Notes under the pieces: generated by a model
Databases searched by the model: none
The model's input: the letters and a program-made list of their open reading frames with translations, nothing else
What the model was told of the DNA's origin: nothing
Part shown: positions 27,904-36,562 of the stretch, one piece after another
Numbering within the stretch: position 1 is the stretch's first letter
Layout of the letters: each line of letters begins with the position of its first letter
Position numbers and translations under genes: made by a program
NCBI RefSeq assembly: GCF_000332515.2
Contig: NZ_AOGZ02000014.1
Span: 496,001-560,000, forward strand
DNA from: Leptospira wolbachii serovar Codice str. CDC
Lineage (GTDB): Bacteria; Spirochaetota; Leptospiria; Leptospirales; Leptospiraceae
Direction: 5' to 3'
Length of the DNA: 64,000 bases

Positions 27904-28460
27904 GCGACTACGAGAGGTTTGTTGCGTTCGTTGATTTCTTCGATTTTTCTCATCACTTCTTGGCGTCTTGCTTCCAATCCTTGGCCTTGCACTTTCTTTT
28001 GCAATTTGACAAGGGCATCAAGAAGAGCTTCCGGTCTTGGCGGACAACCAGGAACATATACATCCACGGGAAGAATACGGTCCACACCCTGTAACACACC
28101 GTAGGTGTGAAACATTCCCCCAGAAGAGGCACAAGCACCAACAGAGATAACAAATTTTGGTTCCGCCAACTGATCGTATATTTGGCGTAATACGGGAGCC
28201 ATTTTATAAGTAATGGTTCCGAGTACCAAAATCATATCTGCTTGGCGTGGGGAAAAAGAAGGACGTTCTGCTCCGAAACGAGCGATATCATAATCAGCAC
28301 AAGCTGTACTCATGTATTCGATTCCACAACAAGCAGTGGCAAAAGGGTATGGCCATAAAGAAAAACTTTGTCCCCACTGAACTACATTGTCGAGTGTTGC
28401 GACTTGAAACATATCGCCAAACATCTCTCCAGGTTTGGATAGTGTTTCTGTTAATCCCAT
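27900..28460 (-). CDS. nuoB: NADH-quinone oxidoreductase subunit B
   Basis: Subunit carrying the terminal [4Fe-4S] cluster N2 that reduces quinone. The cluster ligands are the tandem Cys of [10 protein letters not shown] plus the Cys of [10 protein letters not shown] and [15 protein letters not shown]. The frame is open to 28586, but the ATG at 28460 (MGLTETLSK) gives a normal 186-residue protein and a 10-nt overlap with nuoA; the longer start would bury 42 residues without homology inside nuoA. Confidence 0.95.
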   Translation of the reverse strand: MGLTETLSKPGEMFGDMFQVATLDNVVQWGQSFSLWPYPFATACCGIEYMSTACADYDIARFGAERPSFSPRQADMILVLGTITYKMAPVLRQIYDQLAEPKFVISVGACASSGGMFHTYGVLQGVDRILPVDVYVPGCPPRPEALLDALVKLQKKVQGQGLEARRQEVMRKIEEINERNKPLVVA

Positions 28461-28828
28461 TCCAGTGCTCCCTTTTTCCATATATAGTATAGACCGACAA
28501 CGAGTATGAGTAAAAAGAAAAACATTTCTACAAGGAAGAAGGTTCCAAGCCCTGCTTCTTTGAAACTGATTAAGTTCACAGCCCAAGGATATAAAAATAC
28601 GGCTTCAATATCGAAGAGGATGAAAAGGACAGCAACAAGGTAGAACTTAATGTTGAAGAGTCCTCGGGCATCACCATAATAAGTTACGCCACACTCAAAT
28701 GTGTCTTGAGGTTTCGATTTTTTCTTCGGGTTGATGAGGAAGGCAAGGGTCAAGATCAGAGCAGAGAAACCGACTCCGAGCAAAAGTTGTAGAAGGATTG
28801 GTGCGAAACTATCTGGAGCAGAACCCAT
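28451..28828 (-). CDS. nuoA: NADH-quinone oxidoreductase subunit A
   Basis: Membrane subunit of complex I with three helices. The diagnostic loop is [22 protein letters not shown] (the ECG is central), followed by [19 protein letters not shown] with the conserved membrane acidic residues. A TTG at 28864 gives 137 residues. The ATG at 28828 gives 125 residues, starts just before the first helix, and fits the predicted transcription start near 28864, so I prefer it. First gene of the nuo operon. Confidence 0.92.
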   Translation of the reverse strand: MGSAPDSFAPILLQLLLGVGFSALILTLAFLINPKKKSKPQDTFECGVTYYGDARGLFNIKFYLVAVLFILFDIEAVFLYPWAVNLISFKEAGLGTFFLVEMFFFLLILVVGLYYIWKKGALEWD

Positions 28829-28870
28829 TCCTTGAATGATCTCATCCTTATTTTGAATTGTCAAGGCGAG

Positions 28871-28899
28871 ATTATTTTCAGACCATTTTTATCATTCAA
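28871..28899 (-). promoter_or_regulatory. Candidate nuo operon promoter
   Basis: On the minus strand, TTGAAT (28899-28894), a 17-bp spacer and AATAAT (28876-28871) precede nuoA. Transcription would begin near 28864, giving a leader of about 36 nt to the ATG at 28828. Another TTGACA further down, at 28864-28859, has a weaker -10 and would leave almost no leader. Confidence 0.4.
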
Positions 28900-29229
28900 G
28901 GCTCAGAAAAACATTAGATTTGAGAATGGCTCTCAAGGAAAAACCGATCCGTCGCTACTTTGCTCTCCACCTCCCTGACCAAGAATCACGTCGGGAAAAT
29001 GATCAGGGTTAGGAATGGAAACTGGAAGTAAAAGGAAAAGTAACCACAGAAGGCAACCCACTATCCACGAGGAGAGCGAGTATTTTCTTACCGCTACCGA
29101 CTTTTCATTAGAATCTTTGCCATTTACACAAGCAGATATACGCTATAGCGAACTATTCATCTGCAATAGTGAATTTGACCTTGCCTCGATCCCAAGGAAC
29201 TCCTTTCCTATTCAGAAAGGAGTGAGGCC
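28900..29229. other. Divergent intergenic region between nuoA and the SpoIIE-type phosphatase gene
   Basis: No convincing gene is seen here. It holds small symmetrical elements: CGCTATAGCG at 29141-29150 and an ACTATT/AATAGT inverted repeat at 29152-29170. An AAGGAG Shine-Dalgarno lies just before the ATG at 29230. An open frame of 93 codons begins at 29015, but it runs 67 nt into the phosphatase gene in another frame and has no family features. A clear plus-strand promoter was not found. Confidence 0.5.
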
Positions 29230-31620
29230 ATGTTTACAGAAACTAGACCCAGTTACAACCCCTACGAAATTTCCAGAGAGTCCCATGAGATTTTAGATTC
29301 TCTCTCTTCTGTCATTTTATCTCCCGCTTCTGGCGATTTTTTCCAAACCCGGGTGTTAAGGCTTGCCCATGTCTTCCACCTATCAACTGTTTGGATAGCA
29401 GAGTGGAAAAAAGAAACCTCCCAATTTCAAACTATGGCTTTGGTTCATTTGGGGGAACTCTCTGCACCCAAATCTTATAATGGCAAAATTGCTCCTTGTT
29501 CTGAAGTCATCGAATCAAAGTCTTTTTTCCATACCTTAAGCCTGGAAGATCGGTATCCAGGTTTCGAATCAGTTTTATCTGTCAAAGGAGGTCATTATCT
29601 AGGGTATCCTTTGAAATCTAGATCGGGAGAAATCATTGGAGTCATCGCCATTCTCAATCGAAAACAAATCCCACATCTCGACCGAGTGATTCGAATTTTA
29701 GAATTACTCTCTGTAAGAACGGCGCAGGAATTGGAGAGACGAAAATCTGATACATATATTTCTCATGCTATCGAATCTGTATATGCACTCAGTCATTCCC
29801 TAAAAGAAATTCACAGGTTAACAACTTCCCATTTCGAATCCATTGAAGATTTATTTTCAGGTTATCTCAAAACTGGATTACAGTTATTCCATTTTCCTGT
29901 GGGGATCATAAGCCAGGTCAAACAAGACAAATACAAAATTTTAAAAGTTGAAGGAGATACAAAAGGACTGGAACAGGGAGATAGTTTTCGAGTGGTTGAT
30001 ACATTTTTTTCGAAAGCAAATCAAACTAGGAAAACAGTTTTCTATGAAGATATTTTTTCTTCGGAAGAAAACCTACAAAAAACTCCGTTTTTTAAAGAGT
30101 TAGGATTCGTAAAATCCATCGAAGTTCCTATTCTCATTGATGGTAAAGTGGAAGGATCCATCGGATTTTTCTCTGAAGAAGTGGGAGGAATCCCGATTGA
30201 AAATCATTTTATAGAAGTGATTGAGGTGATGAGCCGAAGTATCGCTTATGAAATTGAAAAGAGAGAAGCGGCTGAAGAACTCAAAAAAATCAAACTCCAC
30301 CAAGATGGAGATTATTATTTAACTTCTCTACTTGTGAAACCTTTGGGGGGAACAACAATCGAAAGTACAAATGTTAAAATTGAGTTTTTAACCAAACAAA
30401 AGAAGGAATTTTCGTTCCAAGGGAAACAGGGAGAAATTGGTGGAGATCTTTCTGTAGCTCATACGATCCTCTTACGAGGAAAAAAACACACTGTCTTTAT
30501 CAATGCAGATGCTATGGGTAAATCTCTCCAAGGTGCTGCTGGAGCTTTGGTACTCGGAGCTGTATTTCGCTCTATTATAGAAAGGACAAAAAACAGAGAA
30601 GAATACCAAACCAGATATCCCGAACAGTGGTTACGTGAAGTATTTGATGAACTAAACAAAACATTCGAAAGTTTTGATTATACCATGCTTGTGTCACTAA
30701 TTCTTGGTTTGGTAGAAGATAAGTCGGGTTTATTGTATTTCGTAAATGCAGAACACCCGCATATAATTTTATATAGGGATGGAATTGCCAGTTTTATCAA
30801 AACTAAATACAGTTATCTTAAAATTGGTGCCACCCTTCCCCAAGAACGATTTGCGATTAATATTTTTCAATTACAAAAAGGAGATGTTCTCTTTGGTGGA
30901 TCAGATGGAAAAGATGATATCTTAGTTCATGGTGCTTGCAGCGGAGAACATTTTCTCAATACAGATGAAAAGTTATTTTTAGAGCATGTAAGAAGGAGAG
31001 AAGGAGATCTTTCGGGAATTGTTCGCTCCATCCAACAAACAGGTGACCTTACGGACGATTTGTCCCTTTTTCGATTGGAATTTAGTCCGGAGACAGAGAA
31101 CCACGAAATAAACATTCTAAACCAAGAAGGTTTAGAACAAATCACCAAATTCAAACAAGAAATTCGAAAAGGAAACTTAATAGCAGCACAAACTCTTTTA
31201 GAAAGTGCTTATGAACTGAATGACCGTAACTTAGAAGTTTTACAAAGTTTGGTAAAATTTAGAATTGCAAATAAGGAGTATGAACAAGCCATAAAATATG
31301 GGGAAGAGTATTTATCTTTAAAAGCAGATAGCAATCATATACTGTTATCCTTATCCTTTGCGTATCAAAAGTTAGGGAAAATAAACAAGGCAATTGAATA
31401 TTCAGAAAGACTCATCCTTCGAGAACCGCAAAATCTAAAAAATACAACTCATTTGGCTGTATTGTATGGTAAAAAGGGAGAGTTCGAAAAGGCGAAGGAA
31501 TTTTTAGACTTTGCCATCGAATCCACAACAGACAAAATCCAATTGGAAAAATTAGAAAAGTATCTGGCGCGGATTGAACATGTTCATGCCAAACAAAAAA
31601 GAAAACTTCTATTGGAATAA
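29230..31620 (+). CDS. GAF-domain SpoIIE-type protein phosphatase with C-terminal TPR repeats
   Basis: Predicted cytoplasmic PP2C-type Ser/Thr phosphatase of 796 residues. Two GAF-like sensory domains cover about 20-180 and 200-350. The SpoIIE catalytic domain covers about 390-620. The metal-binding aspartates are kept in GEIGGDLSVA, NADAMGKSLQG, GGSDGKDD and LTDDLSLFRLEF. The NAEHPHII segment replaces the more usual NAGHPP. A TPR tail (about 640-790) contains several A/Y/G-patterned 34-residue repeats (EYEQAIKYGEEYLSLKADS, KINKAIEYSERLILREPQN). Such phosphatases usually act on STAS-domain anti-sigma antagonists; the nearest STAS gene is 26 kb away, so the partner is unknown. An AAGGAG ribosome-binding site supports the start. 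Confidence 0.88.
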   Translation: MFTETRPSYNPYEISRESHEILDSLSSVILSPASGDFFQTRVLRLAHVFHLSTVWIAEWKKETSQFQTMALVHLGELSAPKSYNGKIAPCSEVIESKSFFHTLSLEDRYPGFESVLSVKGGHYLGYPLKSRSGEIIGVIAILNRKQIPHLDRVIRILELLSVRTAQELERRKSDTYISHAIESVYALSHSLKEIHRLTTSHFESIEDLFSGYLKTGLQLFHFPVGIISQVKQDKYKILKVEGDTKGLEQGDSFRVVDTFFSKANQTRKTVFYEDIFSSEENLQKTPFFKELGFVKSIEVPILIDGKVEGSIGFFSEEVGGIPIENHFIEVIEVMSRSIAYEIEKREAAEELKKIKLHQDGDYYLTSLLVKPLGGTTIESTNVKIEFLTKQKKEFSFQGKQGEIGGDLSVAHTILLRGKKHTVFINADAMGKSLQGAAGALVLGAVFRSIIERTKNREEYQTRYPEQWLREVFDELNKTFESFDYTMLVSLILGLVEDKSGLLYFVNAEHPHIILYRDGIASFIKTKYSYLKIGATLPQERFAINIFQLQKGDVLFGGSDGKDDILVHGACSGEHFLNTDEKLFLEHVRRREGDLSGIVRSIQQTGDLTDDLSLFRLEFSPETENHEINILNQEGLEQITKFKQEIRKGNLIAAQTLLESAYELNDRNLEVLQSLVKFRIANKEYEQAIKYGEEYLSLKADSNHILLSLSFAYQKLGKINKAIEYSERLILREPQNLKNTTHLAVLYGKKGEFEKAKEFLDFAIESTTDKIQLEKLEKYLARIEHVHAKQKRKLLLE

Positions 31621-31633
31621 TGTTGCGACGGTT

Positions 31634-32893
31634 TTACTTCTTTTCGCCCCAGAGTTTTCGCAACTGGTCTTTTAGATTCTTCTCCATTCCTTGGTTTGTT
31701 GGTTCATAAAACTGAGGGGGATTTGGATAAAAAGAATCAGGAAAGTATTTTTCCCGAACAAAATGTTCAGGATAGTCATGCGGGTACTGGTAATCTTTAC
31801 CTGCCCCTTCTTTTTTATGAGTGGCAGTAGGTGCATTTCGCAAATGGTTTGGAATTTGGAATTCTCTTTTCCTTTCTCTGACAAGTTGTAGTGCCTTGTC
31901 AATCGCCAAATAACTAGCATTAGATTTTGGAGCCGATGCAAGAAAAGTTGTACATTGCCCCAAAGGGATCCTTCCTTCTGGCATCCCCACTCTTTCCACT
32001 GCCTGCCAAGTGGCAATAGCGAGAGGAAGGGCATGGACACTAGCATTCCCCACATCTTCACTCGCAAAAATCACAAGCCTTCTCGCTATAAAAAGTGGGT
32101 CTTCTCCCCCTTCGATCATCAGCGCCAAATAAAATAGTGCGGCATCAGGATCACTTCCTCGAAGGGATTTGATAAAGGCAGAGATAATATCATAATGGCT
32201 TTCACTATTTTTGTCATAAAAAATAACATTTTCACCCAAAATTTCAGCTAACTTTGATTCGGTGATCTTGTCAGTTTCTTCCGTAGCATTTAAGATACGT
32301 TCCAAATACCCCAGAAGTTTTCTCGCATCCCCAGAACTTCTACGGAAAAGTTCTTTTTTTAAATCTTCTGGGAAAGTTCGTTTGTGATTTAGTTTGGTTA
32401 AGCAGGATTCAAAAATAAAGTTTTCGTCTGCCTCGGAGAGAGAGGTGAGCCGATACACAAGCATTCGGGAAAGAAGAGCTTTATTCACACGAAAACTAGG
32501 GTTTTCTGTGGTCGCCGCAATTAAAATAATTTCCCCTTCTTCTACTGCAGACAGAAGTGCATCTTGTTGTGAGGAAGAGAAACGATGGATCTCATCTAAA
32601 AACAAAACAATAGTTCCTCGGCGTTTGGCTTCCTCTAAAACCTCTCTCACTTCTTTCAAACCACTGGTCACACAACTCAAATACCGTTTTTCCAAACTCC
32701 AAGTTTGTGTGAGCAGGTGTGCCAAAGTAGTTTTGCCAGAGCCTGGTGGGCCGTAGAACAGAATAGAGGTGGGTTTAGGGATGGATTTGAGAGATTGAAC
32801 CACTTGGGTTTGGCCCACAAACTCGGACCAATTTTTGGGTCGCACTGCATGGGCTAAGGGAACTTGTTTGTTTTGAGAAAAGAGAGAATCCAA
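31634..32893 (-). CDS. rarA: Replication-associated recombination protein A (RarA/MgsA) AAA+ ATPase
   Basis: AAA+ ATPase related to clamp-loader and RuvB proteins, acting at stalled replication forks. It has 419 residues. Walker A is GPPGSGKTT (48-56), Walker B is LFLDEIHRF (97-105) and sensor 1 is AATTENPSF. The C-terminal tetramerisation part (SLRGSDPDAALFYLALMIEGGED) and the motif ASEDVGNA are characteristic. It follows the small cysteine-rich protein by one base and converges with the phosphatase gene, with only 13 nt between the stops. Confidence 0.94.
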   Translation of the reverse strand: MDSLFSQNKQVPLAHAVRPKNWSEFVGQTQVVQSLKSIPKPTSILFYGPPGSGKTTLAHLLTQTWSLEKRYLSCVTSGLKEVREVLEEAKRRGTIVLFLDEIHRFSSSQQDALLSAVEEGEIILIAATTENPSFRVNKALLSRMLVYRLTSLSEADENFIFESCLTKLNHKRTFPEDLKKELFRRSSGDARKLLGYLERILNATEETDKITESKLAEILGENVIFYDKNSESHYDIISAFIKSLRGSDPDAALFYLALMIEGGEDPLFIARRLVIFASEDVGNASVHALPLAIATWQAVERVGMPEGRIPLGQCTTFLASAPKSNASYLAIDKALQLVRERKREFQIPNHLRNAPTATHKKEGAGKDYQYPHDYPEHFVREKYFPDSFYPNPPQFYEPTNQGMEKNLKDQLRKLWGEKK

Positions 32894-32894
32894 T

Positions 32895-33116
32895 TTAACT
32901 ATTTTCCAGTTCTTTTTTCACGGCCATATAACAATTGTATATGGTTTCATTACAAACATCACAACCAGAATTGCAACAGATTAAAGACCTCTCCGACACC
33001 TTGCCATCCACCAAATTTCTGACAAAGGCAGCAGTACGATCCGGCAAAAAGAAAAACCTGACCTTCTCTAAAATAACTTCATCGACAGACTTTGGAAACA
33101 AACGTTCTTCTGACAT
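32895..33116 (-). CDS. Small cysteine-rich protein of unknown function
   Basis: 73 residues, intracellular by appearance, with a cluster of five cysteines: C47, C48, C52, C55 and C62 in the segment ICCNSGCDVCNETIYNC. The CCxSGCxxC core resembles what I remember of the 'oxidoreductase-like' small domain, where CCGSGCxxC is followed by a Tyr-containing helix; this is a resemblance, not an identification. A metal or Fe-S site is possible. It sits exactly between the DedA-like gene (TAGATG junction) and rarA (1-nt gap), so it is probably co-expressed with both. Confidence 0.7.
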   Translation of the reverse strand: MSEERLFPKSVDEVILEKVRFFFLPDRTAAFVRNLVDGKVSERSLICCNSGCDVCNETIYNCYMAVKKELENS

Positions 33117-33701
33117 CTATCCTCCGGTGATCCATCCTAGATACATAGCGTAAAAATAAACGGTGACACGAACAAAACGAAAGAGGGAACCAAACAAAAA
33201 TAGCGAATAACGCATCTTAAATGTTCCCACAGTATAGGCCATCCAAGAATACGGAATTGGTGTAAGAGCACTTAAAACCACAGCCCCAAAACCGTATTTG
33301 CGAAGATAAGGAAGGAGTTTGTCTTCATAGTGCAAAACCATCTGCCTTCCCAAATGAAATTTTGGGATGAGATACAATCCGATAAAATAAGCAAGAGTTC
33401 CCCCAAGAATACTTCCGAAGGACATAGAAAGGATGGTGAAAAGTGGATCCATCTCCCCTGTGATTGCTAACATAAGAAAGGCGTCGGGTGGAACAAAAGC
33501 AGGGAGGCTGTCCGAAAGGATCATTCCGAAAAAAAGTCCCCAATATCCAAAAATTCGGACAAAGTGTTCACTAAACCCAAGAAGTTCTGTGCGAAAAAAA
33601 AATGCTAATCCGAATACAATCACAAGAACAATAACAATCGAAAGAATGGTTTGAAAGATTAGGTTACGAAGGTTGATGGAAGTTTCTTTTTCTTTTGTCA
33701 T
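33117..33701 (-). CDS. DedA/VTT-domain (SNARE-associated) membrane protein
   Basis: Integral membrane protein of 194 residues with about five membrane segments. The family core is visible: a Gly-rich FGSILGGTLAYFIG segment around 90-105, FHLGRQMVLHYEDKLLPYLRKYG, then SALTPIPYSWMAYTVGTFKM with the characteristic Pro between helices. DedA/VTT proteins act in lipid movement and membrane homeostasis; the substrate is not predictable. It stands at the head of a three-gene set with the cysteine-rich protein and rarA, 52 nt downstream of pth. Confidence 0.8.
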   Translation of the reverse strand: MTKEKETSINLRNLIFQTILSIVIVLVIVFGLAFFFRTELLGFSEHFVRIFGYWGLFFGMILSDSLPAFVPPDAFLMLAITGEMDPLFTILSMSFGSILGGTLAYFIGLYLIPKFHLGRQMVLHYEDKLLPYLRKYGFGAVVLSALTPIPYSWMAYTVGTFKMRYSLFLFGSLFRFVRVTVYFYAMYLGWITGG

Positions 33702-33753
33702 ATTTTTTTATCTTAATGTCCGTTAGTTTTACTTATCTAAGAAATAATATATT

Positions 33754-34320
33754 CTAAGTTCCATTCTCTTTACGGATAAGATTTCGGTTGGTTCGGATCC
33801 AATCCTCTACTTTGGCAGTAGATTCTTTGATGAGAGTATCCAACTGATTGCGTTCTTCTGAATTGAAATTTTGTAATACAAAGTCGGCCACTTCCATTCC
33901 CCCCTTCTCCGGTTTTCCCACACCAAATCGCAATCGGTGAAACTCTTGTGAACCCAACTTTGCGACTATATCTTTTAGTCCATTATGACCGGCAGTTCCG
34001 CCTCCAATTTTATTTTTTATCTTACCGAAAGGTAGATCCACTTCGTCTTGGATCACAAGAATTTGGGAAGGAGGGATTTTATACAAATTGGCAAGGGTTT
34101 GTGTGGATTTTCCAGAAAGATTCATAAACTCAAGAGGTTTGAGAAGATGCACTTTGTCTCCTTCCCAAGTATAAGTAGTTTCCATATACTTTTTTGAATC
34201 TTTAAACGAAACGTTGAAACTTGCAGCCAATGCATCCAAAACCATAAAACCAATGTTATGGCGAGTGTTCTTGTATTTATCCCCTGGATTCCCAAGGCCA
34301 ACAATGAGAAAATGAATCAT
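33754..34320 (-). CDS. pth: Peptidyl-tRNA hydrolase
   Basis: Releases tRNA from peptidyl-tRNAs that drop off the ribosome. It has 188 residues, normal length. Active-site elements are GLGNPGDKYKNTRHNIGF (about 8-25, catalytic His21), FMNLSGKS near 66, DEVDLPFGKIKNKIGGGTAGHNGLKDI (spanning about 93-119, with the conserved Asp and Asn). It overlaps the cimA stop by 4 nt (ATGA). The neighbour ctc/rplY seen in many genomes is absent. Confidence 0.95.
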   Translation of the reverse strand: MIHFLIVGLGNPGDKYKNTRHNIGFMVLDALAASFNVSFKDSKKYMETTYTWEGDKVHLLKPLEFMNLSGKSTQTLANLYKIPPSQILVIQDEVDLPFGKIKNKIGGGTAGHNGLKDIVAKLGSQEFHRLRFGVGKPEKGGMEVADFVLQNFNSEERNQLDTLIKESTAKVEDWIRTNRNLIRKENGT

Positions 34321-35852
34321 ACGTTTCCGAGTAAAATATGTAATAATCGTTCTGTGGCTTTTATGGCGGCCACTTGTTGGTCAGAGTCAATTCCAATCGT
34401 TCTGATGGGATGTGTATCTCCATCCCCTTTCCAAGTAATGACGGTCTCAACAAGGGCATTGGTATTCCCACCTGGCGGAATCCTCACCTCATAGTCATAG
34501 AGTTTTGGAATTTTGATATTGAGTTCTTTTAAAATTTTACCTAAAGCATTCATGAAGGCATCGTATCCACCGTCGCCTTCACCACTCGCTTCAAAATACT
34601 TTCCTTGGTAATTGACCTTTACTTCGGCCTTGGGTTTCACACCGAGCCCGCTTGTCACAGTGCAAGTTTCGATACGAAAACTAGCTTCTAAATTTTCGCC
34701 AGTGATATCGGAGATGATATAAGGAAGGTCTTCTTTAGTGACAGTTTTGTTTTGGTCACCAAGTTCAATCACCCTTTCTAAAACCTTTTTTTCGATTTCA
34801 GGAGAAAGAACCATTCCCAACTGTTTTAAGTTTTCAGTGATGCTTGCTTTACCAGCTAACTTTCCTAATGCGTAAACACGGCTTCTCCCAAACCTTTCTG
34901 GTAAAATAGGATTGGCATATAAATTTCCTTTTTTGTCACCATCGGCATGAACCCCAGCCGTTTGTGTGAATACATCTTCTCCCACAATCGGGCGATTGTC
35001 AGAGATTCGTTTGCCGGAAAAAATTTCGACAAGCCTCGACGCATTTGTGATTTCTCTTTCTACTACCGAAGTTCTGAATTTTGTTTTGTCATGAAGTGCA
35101 GTGACCACAGCTTCTAAGGGTGAGTTCCCTGCCCTTTCTCCAAGTCCATTTACGGCCACATGAAGACCCTGAACCCCAGCTCGCACCGCTTCCAAACAAT
35201 TGGCAACCGCCAAATCATAGTCATTGTGACCATGAAACTCAAACCATAATTTCGGGAACTCTTTCACAAGATCTGTGATGGCAGTTCTCACTTCCAAAGG
35301 AGACAATACACCCAGTGTATCCGCTAAGTAAAATTTACTCACAGGAAACTTTGATACAACACTCAAATATTCTAAAACATAATCACGAGAATGCAAATAT
35401 CCATTGGACCAATCTTCCAGATAAACATTCACTGCAATTCCAGAAGCACTTGCATTTTCTACTGTCTTTTGGATGTCTAAAAAATGCTCGGCAGGTGTTT
35501 TTCGTAGTTGGTTGGTTAGGTGGTTTAGCGAACCTTTTGTCAAAAGGTTAAGGACTCGAACTCCCGTTCCTTTCATCCATTCCACCGTTTTATCAATATC
35601 CACGAATCCTAAAATTTCGATACGGTCGAGTAGGCCTTCCGATTTAGACCATTCCACAATTTTTTTTACAGCTTCAAATTCGCCCGGGGAAACACGAGCA
35701 CTGGCAATTTCCACTCGATCGGTTTTTAGATCTTTTAATAAATGTTTGGTGATATTTAATTTTTGCTGCCAAGAAAAAGAGACACCGTTGGTTTGTTCCC
35801 CGTCACGCAAAGTGACATCCAGGATTTCAATAGTAGAGTTAGATTCGGTCAT
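34317..35852 (-). CDS. cimA: (R)-citramalate synthase
   Basis: Condenses acetyl-CoA and pyruvate to citramalate, the first step of the pyruvate route to isoleucine that Leptospira uses in place of threonine deaminase. It has 511 residues. The TIM-barrel catalytic part starts with LDVTLRDGEQT (11-21, Arg16/Asp17). The metal site HGHND is near 203. The loop GVHADGDKKGNLYANP and RIPPGGNTNALVET in the C-terminal regulatory domain match the characterised L. interrogans CimA as I recall it. That enzyme is feedback-inhibited by isoleucine through this regulatory domain. It overlaps both its upstream Smr neighbour and pth by 4 nt. Confidence 0.92.
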   Translation of the reverse strand: MTESNSTIEILDVTLRDGEQTNGVSFSWQQKLNITKHLLKDLKTDRVEIASARVSPGEFEAVKKIVEWSKSEGLLDRIEILGFVDIDKTVEWMKGTGVRVLNLLTKGSLNHLTNQLRKTPAEHFLDIQKTVENASASGIAVNVYLEDWSNGYLHSRDYVLEYLSVVSKFPVSKFYLADTLGVLSPLEVRTAITDLVKEFPKLWFEFHGHNDYDLAVANCLEAVRAGVQGLHVAVNGLGERAGNSPLEAVVTALHDKTKFRTSVVEREITNASRLVEIFSGKRISDNRPIVGEDVFTQTAGVHADGDKKGNLYANPILPERFGRSRVYALGKLAGKASITENLKQLGMVLSPEIEKKVLERVIELGDQNKTVTKEDLPYIISDITGENLEASFRIETCTVTSGLGVKPKAEVKVNYQGKYFEASGEGDGGYDAFMNALGKILKELNIKIPKLYDYEVRIPPGGNTNALVETVITWKGDGDTHPIRTIGIDSDQQVAAIKATERLLHILLGNV

Positions 35853-36124
35853 GATTTCAATCGGTTGATGTATTCTTTGGACGGTGCGAGAATTTCCACA
35901 ATCGTTGCGCCCGGATTGGACCGAAACATCGGATCGGTCTCCACTAATTTCAGGAAATCGCAGGTCGCTACGTAGTCAATCGCCATTCGCCGAAGAATTC
36001 CTTCCCCGATTCCATGCAGAATCTCCACATAGGTTTCCCCATCCATATAGGCATCATGAATTTCTCGCTCTAATTTGATGCGAGCTTCTTCGAATCGGAG
36101 TTTGCGGATGTAGATGGTACGCAC
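35849..36124 (-). CDS. Stand-alone Smr-domain protein
   Basis: 91 residues, essentially one Smr domain as found at the C-terminus of MutS2. The start IYIRKLRFEEARIKLEREI corresponds to the usual 'LDLHGxxxEEA' helix-strand, but the early LDxHG motif is replaced. The second motif, ILHGIGEGILRR (35-46), is well kept. The end GATIVEIL matches the last strand. Smr domains can nick DNA or cleave RNA; loss of the first motif makes catalytic activity uncertain. It lies between a response regulator gene (21 nt) and cimA (4-nt overlap). Confidence 0.75.
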   Translation of the reverse strand: MRTIYIRKLRFEEARIKLEREIHDAYMDGETYVEILHGIGEGILRRMAIDYVATCDFLKLVETDPMFRSNPGATIVEILAPSKEYINRLKS

Positions 36125-36145
36125 CTTACGTCCAGAAAATGGGAC

Positions 36146-36562
36146 TTAGGTCAAATTGCAACAGAAACGAACTGCATCTAGAAGTTCTCTGGTGTTCCAA
36201 GGTTTGGAGAAAATGGCATAAGTTTTGGCTTCTTCTTTCACTCGGTTGATAGCGTCTCGATCCGCATGGCCGGAAATCAGAATGGATTTGATATGAGGGT
36301 ATTTTTGGTGGACTTGGATGAGAAATTCGTCCCCACGCATCCCTGGCATCAGCCAATCGGAAAGAATGAGAATCACTTCCACTCCCGAATTACAAAGATC
36401 ATCGATGACTTCCATAGCTTCTTCAGGATTTTGGGCAGTTTCGTACGTATAACTTCCGCCGATCTCCCGTTTTAGTTCTTGTACGAGGGAAAGAAGAAGA
36501 ATAGGTTCATCATCAACACATAGGATTGCGTTTTTCTCATGTTGTAGTTGCGTAATATTCAA
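36146..36562 (-). CDS. Single-domain response regulator (CheY-like)
   Basis: 138 residues, only a receiver domain, no output domain. The acidic pair is D17-D18 (CVDDEP), the phospho-acceptor is D69 ([11 protein letters not shown]), the switch Ser/Thr is in LISGHA (S97) and the conserved lysine is K120 (FSKPW). All residues needed for phosphotransfer are present. It overlaps the histidine kinase gene by 4 nt, so the two are a cognate pair. Output must go through another protein or feed back on the kinase. Confidence 0.9.
   Translation of the reverse strand: MNITQLQHEKNAILCVDDEPILLLSLVQELKREIGGSYTYETAQNPEEAMEVIDDLCNSGVEVILILSDWLMPGMRGDEFLIQVHQKYPHIKSILISGHADRDAINRVKEEAKTYAIFSKPWNTRELLDAVRFCCNLT

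Noticed and set aside
27900..28586. Longer nuoB frame starting at 28586
   Set aside because: It would place 42 Cys/Arg-rich nonhomologous residues before the conserved NuoB start at 28460.
29015..29296. 93-codon plus-strand frame before the SpoIIE-type phosphatase
   Set aside because: It overlaps the phosphatase gene by 67 nt in another frame, has no recognisable motif, and its composition looks like non-coding DNA. An upstream peptide cannot be excluded.
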